NCBI GenBank assembly: GCA_016710985.1
Contig: JADJTX010000009.1
Coordinates: forward strand, 62,001 to 126,000
DNA: 64,000 nucleotides
DNA from: Ignavibacteria bacterium
GTDB lineage: Bacteria > Bacteroidota > Ignavibacteria > Tepidaquicellales > Tepidaquicellaceae
Direction: 5' to 3'
Part shown: positions 47,801-54,498 of the stretch, one piece after another
How positions within the stretch are numbered: position 1 is the first letter of the stretch
How the letters are laid out: each line of letters opens with the position of its first letter
Notes under the pieces: model-generated
Told to the model about the DNA's origin: nothing
Database searches by the model: none
The model's input: only the letters and a program-made list of their open reading frames with translations
Made by a program: the position numbers and the translations under genes

Positions 47801-48066
47801 CCGATAAGATGGAACTGATGCAGAATTATCCTAATCCTTTTAATCCGGCAACGACAATTACTTTCAATATTTCTGCAGCAAATCTGACTACTCTTAAAAT
47901 TTACGATATGCTTGGACGGGAGGTAATTACAATGATAAATGAAAAACTTGAACCGGGAAATTACAATCTGAGATTTGATGCCGGCGAGCTGCCTTCAGGG
48001 ATGTATTTCTACAAACTGAAATCCGGTGACTTTGTACAGACAAGGAAGATGACACTTCTTAAGTAA
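44893..48066 (+). CDS. Large secreted FG-GAP repeat protein with CARDB-like and T9SS domains
   Basis: About 1057 residues from ATG 44893, preceded by GTGGAGG as ribosome binding site; the GTG at 44881 is that site, not the start. A signal peptide ends near LFGQ. Residues ~95-500 contain FG-GAP/VCBS-like motifs (AIGDFDGDGWQEIAAVF, VADLNGDGKNDIAAS, ASGDFNGDRV), likely a beta propeller. Residues ~535-770 form a region with glycine-rich amphipathic stretches. A CARDB-like module lies at ~835-950, and a T9SS type A sorting domain (MQNYPNPFNPATTITF) ends in VQTRKMTLLK. It is probably surface-exposed or released. No catalytic motif is recognised. Confidence 0.88.
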   Translation: MLKQITTIATFVILFTTSLFGQGLPTDPLARVRDLINSDEIILISSKTLGSDPSRQNVQGRILDLDITQTNPDSRLLPKSIQSDSTVTGNKRLSVTCGNFLGDRFKHFVAACTGSNNSITLMIPQISNTALNWTNVNRLTLPNVMMSNTISPKTPVRVAAGNFTGDSKEEFVLGYIGKDSSLKIKMFTVNSSLVPVMGDSINNEKISFPSGQKIDAFDLAIGDFDGDGWQEIAAVFVKKGTGSTWSISVRIYKINSLGRFVSKGTASLFSSPSYNISNIQLSVSSKDFNYDAVDEIAAGFAFTHTQMSQPGTYIDIVEVRDSLNTVAANSTRRVTLPYANEGESRPFDISVADLNGDGKNDIAASTRGNIYGFTVTDSTLVPQLRVSGPAIPGWGNNAFTDFSQKVLTASDLDYNRKADIIAVSAPYDLDNFNLQYFNVYVYEANSDFTSFILRGRKEKFDSTVFNGNLSNVRHFYLASGDFNGDRVRLGAAAHYRKTLIKQPLVVLNTPPTHFDVLNGTSYDLSGCYPSLGCGFSSDYIQTSTIDSTMTVEVHNDWGVDASLSAGGNVLGIGIQASIKTSYAEGFKNVKGSGSTIRVTEGRRAEGGDWTFNIVNDYDFYEYAVYDSLNNFRGNILTVVPGPTTKLWIESKDDYAIGNIYRPEHEVGNILSYRDSVSMSEDTAQLIYEFNPQTVGSSGSSFTELDMQNFHSSGAETSKDVGVEVGGSISGWGIEVGVNGSYSQGQISNVSTTVNSSILLRGDYGHLTPPYNLPQNTYYIIPYSYWAKNGALVLDYKVKLNSNPGSFWNTNYGNKTDLSFNLPWRLDPEKGYPLPGNDQEYRYRSRDIRISKFHPDAGDTITIKAKVSNYGLLDITAPVTVRFYKGNPSDGGIQIGQTTISGGIQTRKSKYASIPWTVPAATPGTTRIYAVIDPDNQITNEVHEVNNKGWTPLSDFSILTGLSSGTGTNIPDKMELMQNYPNPFNPATTITFNISAANLTTLKIYDMLGREVITMINEKLEPGNYNLRFDAGELPSGMYFYKLKSGDFVQTRKMTLLK

Positions 48067-48105
48067 CATCAGAATCTATAGCTATAAAACTTTTTCCACT
48101 CCACA

Positions 48106-48153
48106 TTTTGGACAGTGCTGAAATTAACTTTCAGCCTGTCCAAAACTTTTTTT
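48106..48153 (+). terminator. Rho-independent terminator after the FG-GAP protein gene
   Basis: TTTTGGACAG pairs with CTGTCCAAAA and the inner CTGAAA with TTTCAG around TTAAC, followed by CTTTTTTT. It forms a long hairpin 40 bases after the stop codon. The GGACAG/CTGTCC arms resemble the termini of the 36.7 and 53.5 kb elements in reversed orientation. Confidence 0.88.
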
Positions 48154-48155
48154 AG

Positions 48156-48232
48156 TGTTGAGTGTGTCGAGTGTATTGAGTGTATTGAGTGTATTGAGTG
48201 TATTGAGTGTATCAGTGGGTAGAGTGTGTGGT
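48156..48232. repeat. GAGTGTATT nonamer array
   Basis: Units GTGTTGAGTGTGTCGA then GAGTGTATT repeat about six times directly after the terminator, in the sense of the FG-GAP gene. The period is 9. It is a variant of the GAGTGTGTA family found after sufC and at 31.8 kb. Confidence 0.85.
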
Positions 48233-49313
48233 TTTTATTGTGCTGGGGGTAAGAGCTTCAAAAGTTTGAACAGATTTTAACCCAAATTGTTCAATAGAAT
48301 TTTAAAAAGTATTTAAACGCAAAGTACACATCGTAGCCCTCAGCTACAAACAAAATTTAATATTTTCCTAAACACAGAGTCACAGAGACACAGAGAAAAT
48401 TATAAGAAAATAATTCGATTCCCTCGGTGTCTCTGAGCCTCTGTGTAAAAAAAATATGGTTTAAAAGTTTGCAAAAAAAACAACAGTATTTTATTTAGTA
48501 GCACAAAGCGCTTACACAAAGATCGCTAAAATTTTTCTTACAACACTAATTTTTTATAAAACCTTTGTGTCTTAGTGTCTTTGTGGTAAAAAAATGTTTT
48601 TAAATGAACAATCTGGGTTTAAATATTTTTTTTCCTGCCGTCGGGAGTGCGGATGTACCAACTAATGGAAAATAATTTTATTTTTCAGATGAGGGGAAAT
48701 AATTAAAGTGTTTATTTAGTCTAACATGACACAAAATAGTCTCCCCCGGATATGGCGTTATCACAAATCCGTTTCTTAATAAAACTTTTCATCAGAAAAT
48801 TTCTGCAGTTATTTCCTACCTTGATATGTAAATTTATTTCCGGAGGTATGTTAAATGTATGATAAGTCTCTTCATTTCATATAATTCAGTGACATCACTC
48901 TGACAATGAACATTAATCAGCGCTGAATAAACTATTAACTATTTAAGTAGTGAATCCCAAGGATTCAAACATTTATAGAAATCGATCCGATTCCCGTACG
49001 ACCCCTTCGGGGTCGAACATTTTTTTATATTATTTCTACAAATGTATGATCCCTTCGGGATCAATTTACAATTCAGATGATTTAGTTTTTCAGAAGTTTC
49101 TATTTAACTATTAACTGAAGTAACACAAATGCTCTTTATCCTGAGCGAAGCGAAGATTCCAAATACTTAAATTCTATTTAAATGACTGGATTCTTCACTT
49201 CACTCCGCTTCGCTCCGTTCGTTCAGAATGACAAAATGTGAAATTTAAGGCAATTAACTGTTTAACTAATTAACTACTGCTTCTTGCTAAATGTTAACTG
49301 TTAACTGCAAAGA
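48233..49313. repeat. Repeat-rich intergenic region of about 1.1 kb
   Basis: No gene is supported. Palindromes in order: 48370-48450, AACACAGAGTCACAGAGACA with CTCTGAGCCTCTGTGTAAAA; 48497-48600, CACAAAGCGCTTACACAAAG with TGTCTTTGTGGTAAAA; 48984-49065, ACATTTATAGAAAT/ATTTCTACAAATGT flanking the TTCG-loop hairpins GACCCCTTCGGGGTC and GATCCCTTCGGGATC; 49138-49240, CTGAGCGAAGCGAAGATTCC opposing GGATTCTTCACTTCACTCC and GAACGAACGGAGCG words. The final part (49262-49312) has TTAACTGTTTAACT repeats. All lie between convergent genes, so their density here may reflect lack of selection. Confidence 0.75.
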
Positions 49314-51983
49314 TCATGGTCTTATCACACTAACAAAACTATTTGAATTATTAAACGCCAGTATCAGATCTTCTGAATCTACAAAGTTATCCCCGGTCAA
49401 ATCTGTAATTACATATCCCGAAACAAAATTTCCCGCATCATTATAGACAGATAACACATCAGAAACGTCAATTGCCCCGTCACGGTCAATATCTCCTGTA
49501 TAAACTCCGGCTGTAAAAGGGGAAGAATCAATAATTGAGAGATTACCTCCGAATGCCTGAGAAAGAGATGTTGTAAAATTATAATTCAGTTCATCGGAAA
49601 CAAATCTCTGCCCCGGTGAACTGCTCCAGGTTTCAATTGAATTTCTATGCTTAACAATTATATAATAATCTATTCCGTTTACTGCAGACGGAAAATTGAA
49701 TGAACCAATGCCTGAAGAACCTTGATAATTTTTTGCTGAATCTATGAGTGAAAACGGGGGTACATTATTCCGCAATAAAATCTGAAGCGTATCGCCGGAC
49801 ATGGAATTTGTAATTTCATTGTATCTACCCTGTATAAATAAATTCAACTGTAAATTCTTCGTAAGTGAATCTGCATAATCCACAACCCTGAAATTATCAA
49901 AATAAAATCCGTCACCGGGTATGCCTGCATCAGTGAATAAATTAAATCTGAGTTTAATTTTTTTACCAATGTAAGTATTAAGATTTATCTGTTCATTTAC
50001 CCAATACTTTATATCTGCAAATGACGGCTGCCCGGAAATTGTTCGTGTGTATCGTCCGGGTAAATTTGTCCATGATGAGCCAAAGTTAGTGCTGACCTGT
50101 ATCCGTGTGTAATCAAAATTTACTTCACCTGCCCATTTTGCTGCAAATTCAATTCGCGGGTTTGCAGCACCTGTAAGATTAACAGTATCATTTAAAGTAA
50201 AATAGTTGTTGCTGTTGTTTTTTGAATTTCCGTATCTTGAGTCGGCGAAATTTTTATTTCCGTCATGAGGATCAATGAAAGTCGTATCCCATAATGTGCC
50301 TGTCCCGCTTTTACTCCAGTGGGATGTTCCTGTCTCAGCATTATCAGAATATAAATTCTTTGTCTTTCCGGCAATGATCCTTATTGTATCTTTTGATGTC
50401 TCAACTCCTTCCTGTTTTACAGAAACTAAAAATTTCATTTCGTCCATGTACACTGCAGATGAAGTTATTTTAAACTTAAACGGATCTGAACTATTATTTT
50501 CATATTGTCTCGGCTGAATGCTGTCGAAATTTACAGCGGAGTTAATTGCTGTTGCATTCGCATACAGTGATGTAACATCAACACTTACATTCTTTGCAGT
50601 CTGTGATAATCCCCTGTTCTTCAAAGTGATCTGCAGACTTAAAGTATCATTTTTATGAACGAAACCTTTTCCTGAAATTTTATAATTCAGATAATCAGCG
50701 AAAGCTCCTCCGACCCAGCACAGATATTTTATTCCATAAAGATTTTCATTTGCAATCGGAATGATCTCGGACTGAAGCGGCCAGAATCCGCTTCCGCCGA
50801 CCTCAGGAGTCCAGCAGTATGAACCAATTGAATGAAGATAATCACGCGTAGTACCGCTTGAATAATATTCCAGCATTTCGCTTACAGTTCCGTAAGTGTA
50901 ATTATTGTGAGAAGCAAAATCAGATGAGAACTCTGAATAAATTTCATAAGACGGGATCGTATCTGTATATCCGTAAGGATTCAAATACCTGCCGGCAACA
51001 GAATGAAATGAAAATGATATCTCAGGGCGGATCTGATCGATAAAATTTTTGATCGCTTGTACTTCCGGCTCAGAACCTGCCGACGGACCTCTGTAAGTAT
51101 CCGAGCAGGGATTGTTACTTGACCCGCTGTTAAATCCCCAGCCGTAAGTATAATTTCTGTTCAGATCCACTCCGAAACAGCTTCCGTTATTCCTTCTGTT
51201 CTTCCTCCATGATCCGCCTCCGCCGGGATTTGTCGTTTGATTGTAAACATATCCGTCAGGATTTGCAACGGGTATAAAGTATATTTCCCGGTTATTAACA
51301 AGATATGTAACCTCAGGGTTTGTTCCGTAATTTTCCAGAAGCCAGTACATAAAATACATTACAGATGCCATTGACTGAGGCTCTCTTGCATGATGCAAAG
51401 CATCGAAGTAAACCGGAGCTTCAGACGATGACTCGCTGACATCGGGATTATCGGAAATTTTCACAGCCCATATATTTCTGCTTTGATGCGTCAAACCAAG
51501 GTTTTGCTTTACAGAAATGATATTCGGAAATTGAAGTCTCATCGAATCAAGTTTTTGAACTACTTCGGAATAAGTATAATATCCGCCCATGCTTCCGTAA
51601 GAAAAACCTTGGATGTTATCTTCAGACATGATCTCAAAACTCTTTTGCATTTCCTGTGGAGAAGGTTTTTTCCTGTTTGAATAATCAGAATCTAAATTCA
51701 AGATCTTTATTTCATATTCCAATCCGGAATTCTTTAGTCTTGATATTTCCTCTTCGTTAATAACTACTTCGATCCCCTCTTTAATATTACCTGTGTAATG
51801 TTCGACAGTGATGTCATTCATTTGAAGTTTTAAAATATCCGCAGGAGAATGCGCGTAAATTTTAACAAGGCTGTAAGTTTCAGGAGCGGACTTGTCGGAT
51901 CTTTCAGCATTGAAATCTCCTCCAATAAGTATCAGCAAAATTATTACTGATGCAAATATGATTTGATGTAATTTTATTTTCAT
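49314..51983 (-). CDS. Secreted M14-family zinc carboxypeptidase with C-terminal dockerin-like tail
   Basis: An 889-residue secreted enzyme. The signal peptide spans ~1-24. The peptidase domain (~130-440) has the zinc motif HHAREP (His198, Glu201), the arginine-bearing VDLNRNYTY near 275, the second zinc histidine in SFSFHSVAGR (His327) and the catalytic glutamate in CWTPEVGG (Glu394). A CARDB-like part (~450-550) and a MAM-like beta sandwich (~560-715, NLYSDNAETGTSHWSK, DGFYFDNFRVVDY) follow. The tail (YTGDIDRDGAIDVSDVL and DLTGDNFVDSEDLILAF) is a dockerin-type calcium repeat ending FVSVIRP, not a T9SS domain. It releases C-terminal amino acids from peptides outside the cell. Confidence 0.9.
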   Translation of the reverse strand: MKIKLHQIIFASVIILLILIGGDFNAERSDKSAPETYSLVKIYAHSPADILKLQMNDITVEHYTGNIKEGIEVVINEEEISRLKNSGLEYEIKILNLDSDYSNRKKPSPQEMQKSFEIMSEDNIQGFSYGSMGGYYTYSEVVQKLDSMRLQFPNIISVKQNLGLTHQSRNIWAVKISDNPDVSESSSEAPVYFDALHHAREPQSMASVMYFMYWLLENYGTNPEVTYLVNNREIYFIPVANPDGYVYNQTTNPGGGGSWRKNRRNNGSCFGVDLNRNYTYGWGFNSGSSNNPCSDTYRGPSAGSEPEVQAIKNFIDQIRPEISFSFHSVAGRYLNPYGYTDTIPSYEIYSEFSSDFASHNNYTYGTVSEMLEYYSSGTTRDYLHSIGSYCWTPEVGGSGFWPLQSEIIPIANENLYGIKYLCWVGGAFADYLNYKISGKGFVHKNDTLSLQITLKNRGLSQTAKNVSVDVTSLYANATAINSAVNFDSIQPRQYENNSSDPFKFKITSSAVYMDEMKFLVSVKQEGVETSKDTIRIIAGKTKNLYSDNAETGTSHWSKSGTGTLWDTTFIDPHDGNKNFADSRYGNSKNNSNNYFTLNDTVNLTGAANPRIEFAAKWAGEVNFDYTRIQVSTNFGSSWTNLPGRYTRTISGQPSFADIKYWVNEQINLNTYIGKKIKLRFNLFTDAGIPGDGFYFDNFRVVDYADSLTKNLQLNLFIQGRYNEITNSMSGDTLQILLRNNVPPFSLIDSAKNYQGSSGIGSFNFPSAVNGIDYYIIVKHRNSIETWSSSPGQRFVSDELNYNFTTSLSQAFGGNLSIIDSSPFTAGVYTGDIDRDGAIDVSDVLSVYNDAGNFVSGYVITDLTGDNFVDSEDLILAFNNSNSFVSVIRP

Positions 51984-52083
51984 ATTCTAAAAAATAAATT
52001 TTGAAAACAATTTTTTCAAAACTTATATTATTTCATATCTTTAATAAAGGAATTATCTTAGACCGCAATATTACTAATAATAC

Positions 52084-52126
52084 TCATTACTCATTGCTCA
52101 TTGCTCATTGCTCATTGCTCATTGCT
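52084..52126. repeat. CAATGAG heptamer array at the MFS gene 3' end
   Basis: On the sense (minus) strand the MFS gene stop TAG runs straight into CAATGAG repeated about six times. Each unit contains TGA and the period of 7 gives stops in all frames. A similar CATTG-word stretch occurs at 13868-13920. Confidence 0.85.
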
Positions 52127-53345
52127 AAGTTACTTCTACATAATCAAGTTCTTTTCCAAACGTTTCCTTAGTTTTAACTGATGCTATGATTGCAATTACA
52201 AGACAAATCACTCCCACTATTAAAGCTCCGTATATTATTCGGACATATCCGCTTAAATACTGAAATGTGAGTGTGATCGGAACAGTAGTGCCGCGAATGA
52301 AATTCGGCACACTCGTTGTGACAGTTGCCCTGAGATTTGTGCCGAATTGTTCGGATGCATTCGTTACAAATACAACCCAGTAACCATTTGAAAAGCCGAG
52401 CATTCCGCACATAAAGTAAAAGTAAGTCACTCCGAAATTATTCAGAAATAAATAAGCAGAAATGAAGATGCAGTTCAGTATCAGGAAAATTAAGACAACT
52501 TTTTTTCTGGATCTCAATACCTGACTCAGATAACCGCTGATAAGATCACCGGCGATAAGCCCGATATAGGCGTACATTATTGACTGAGCAGGATTTATGG
52601 TTCCGCTGAGCTTCTGAGCTTCTGCAAACTTGTCTGAAAAAGTTATGAGAACTCCCATAACAAACCATGTAGGCAGTCCGATCAGGATACATTTGGCAAA
52701 CTTATGAAACAGCTCTTTATTTTTGAAGAGCATCAGAAAATTTCCTTTGGAAATGTTTTTCTCTTTAATGCTCTTATACATTCCCGATTCATAAACACTC
52801 ATTCTTAAAATCAAAAGCGCGATTCCCATTCCGCCGCCGACAAAATATGCAACTCGCCACTCGAACTTATTAGCTACAAGAGCGGCTACTACGGCTCCTA
52901 TCAAACCCACCGTCGCAACAATTGTCGCTCCCCATCCGCGGGTTTCTTTTGACATGACTTCGCTGACCAAAGTAATCCCGGCTCCGAGTTCACCGGCTAA
53001 TCCAACACCTGCTACAAATCTCAGCACTGCATATGTAGGTATATCCTGCACAAACCCGTTTGCAATGTTAGCGGCTGAATATAAAAAGATAGAGCCGAAC
53101 AGAACCGAAATGCGTCCTTTCTTATCTCCGAGAATTCCCCAAATGATTCCTCCGATCAGCATGCCGATCATCTGACAATTGAGAAGTGTGACTCCGACTG
53201 AGAGCTGTGATTCGCCGGTTATGCCAAGAGAGGTAAGCGAAGGTTTTCTTACTACCCCGAAAAGGATCAGGTCATATATATCAACGAAGTATCCGAGCGC
53301 TGCTACAAGGACTATTGCTTTGATATTTTTTTTGTCGGAGGACAT
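52125..53345 (-). CDS. Major facilitator superfamily transporter
   Basis: A 406-residue transporter with twelve hydrophobic segments. Motif A is GILGDKKGRISVLFG (residues ~70-84), with LRFVAGVGLAGELGAGITLVSE in helix 4, as in metabolite:H+ symporters of the sugar porter group. Other cues are FEWRVAYFVGG and the central cytoplasmic loop near 190-210. The substrate is not readable from sequence. It is an inner-membrane protein, with no operon partner on the minus strand. Confidence 0.88.
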   Translation of the reverse strand: MSSDKKNIKAIVLVAALGYFVDIYDLILFGVVRKPSLTSLGITGESQLSVGVTLLNCQMIGMLIGGIIWGILGDKKGRISVLFGSIFLYSAANIANGFVQDIPTYAVLRFVAGVGLAGELGAGITLVSEVMSKETRGWGATIVATVGLIGAVVAALVANKFEWRVAYFVGGGMGIALLILRMSVYESGMYKSIKEKNISKGNFLMLFKNKELFHKFAKCILIGLPTWFVMGVLITFSDKFAEAQKLSGTINPAQSIMYAYIGLIAGDLISGYLSQVLRSRKKVVLIFLILNCIFISAYLFLNNFGVTYFYFMCGMLGFSNGYWVVFVTNASEQFGTNLRATVTTSVPNFIRGTTVPITLTFQYLSGYVRIIYGALIVGVICLVIAIIASVKTKETFGKELDYVEVT

Positions 53346-53419
53346 AAGTCTGCAAAATTAGAATTTCTGAACTATGATGTAAATGATTATTATTATGACC
53401 GGATTTTTTTTAGAGCATA

Positions 53420-53676
53420 CTGTCCAAAACATTTTATTTTTGACCAAATTTTATCTCTAACATTATTAAGGATATAAATCCTACTGCCAAAAAAATTTCT
53501 CGCAGATTACACGGATTTTCTCAGATACAATCTTAAACATTTAACAATATTGCTCAGACCTATTGAAAAAAATATTTCAGGGATTAAAATCTGTGAGCAT
53601 CTGTTTAATCTGTGAGAGACCAAATTATTACCAGTAAAAAAAAGGGTTCAAAATCAAGTATTAATTGTTTTGGGAA
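53420..53676. repeat. MITE-like palindromic element, copy 2
   Basis: About 257 bases that align with 36661-36936 through ACTGCCAAAAA, CAGATTACACGGATTTTCTC, ATCTGTGAGCATCTGTTTAA and ATTAATTGTTTTGG. The left terminus is ACTGTCCAAAACATTT and the right TGTTTTGGGA, an imperfect inverted pair. No reading frame is present. It lies in the 459-base gap between the MFS and tmk genes; the rest of that gap (53677-53804) holds only AT-rich sequence and the tmk promoter region. Confidence 0.78.
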
Positions 53677-53804
53677 AAAGTGATTTTTGTTTTTTGAGTA
53701 AAATATTGAATCCGTTCATTTAATCCAAATTCTAAAATGTACAACAGTGTCATTTAATCATTTAATCATAGTTTAAAATTACATAATTTGAACTCAAATT
53801 TAAT

Positions 53805-54410
53805 ATGTTTATAACTTTCGAAGGAATTGACCTCAGCGGTAAGTCAACGCAGATCAAACTTTTAAAAAATTATTTAGAGCAAAATAAGAAAAAGGTAATT
53901 TCAGTAAGAGAGCCCGGAGGCACAGGGATATCGGAACAGATAAGGGATATTCTCCTGGATAAAGACCATTTTAAAATGGAATATCTTACGGAGTTTCTAT
54001 TGTTTTCTTCATCGAGACATCAGCTTACAAAGGAAATAATTTTACCTCACCTCCGTAAAAAATACTTTGTTCTGAGCGACAGGTATTTTGATTCATCTAC
54101 CGCCTATCAGGGTTACGGCGGTATGATTGATTTAAAAATAATAAAGAGCATAAATAAGATTGCTGCCGGTGGTCTCATTCCTGACTTAACTTTTTTAATC
54201 AATATAAGTATAGATGAATGTATACGCAGAAAAAAATTAATGAAAAAAACTGAAGACAGGATAGAACAGAAAAAAATCTCATATTATAATAAAGTAATAA
54301 AAGGGTATTTACAAATTGCAGCTAACGATAAAAGAAGATTCGTTGTTATAGACGGCACTAAATCTGTTGAAGATATACACGCCGAAATAGTTACAACTGT
54401 TAAAAGTTAA
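53805..54410 (+). CDS. tmk: Thymidylate kinase
   Basis: A 201-residue dTMP kinase. The P-loop is FEGIDLSGKST (residues 4-14), where family members usually have DGSGKST or DGAGKST, so Leu at the second position is a small deviation. Further signatures are REPGGTGISEQIRD near 37-50 and SDRYFDSSTAYQG near 90. It phosphorylates dTMP to dTDP. The stop lies within the GTTAAAA array that follows. Confidence 0.93.
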   Translation: MFITFEGIDLSGKSTQIKLLKNYLEQNKKKVISVREPGGTGISEQIRDILLDKDHFKMEYLTEFLLFSSSRHQLTKEIILPHLRKKYFVLSDRYFDSSTAYQGYGGMIDLKIIKSINKIAAGGLIPDLTFLINISIDECIRRKKLMKKTEDRIEQKKISYYNKVIKGYLQIAANDKRRFVVIDGTKSVEDIHAEIVTTVKS

Positions 54411-54447
54411 AAGTTAAAAGTTAAAAGTTAAAAGTTAAAAGTTGAAA
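54399..54447. repeat. GTTAAAA heptamer array spanning the tmk stop codon
   Basis: Six exact GTTAAAA units and one GTTGAAA variant run without interruption. The first unit and half of the second encode the last tmk codons and its TAA stop (54408-54410). The array then continues for another 37 bases. TAA occurs in every unit and the period of 7 covers all three frames. Confidence 0.95.
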
Positions 54448-54498
54448 GTAACTCAGTTATAAAAGAATAATAAAAGTTCAAACAAAAATACAATACAT

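Noticed and set aside
52950..53360. Plus-strand frames opposite the MFS gene
   Set aside because: They are antisense shadows of an intact transporter gene.
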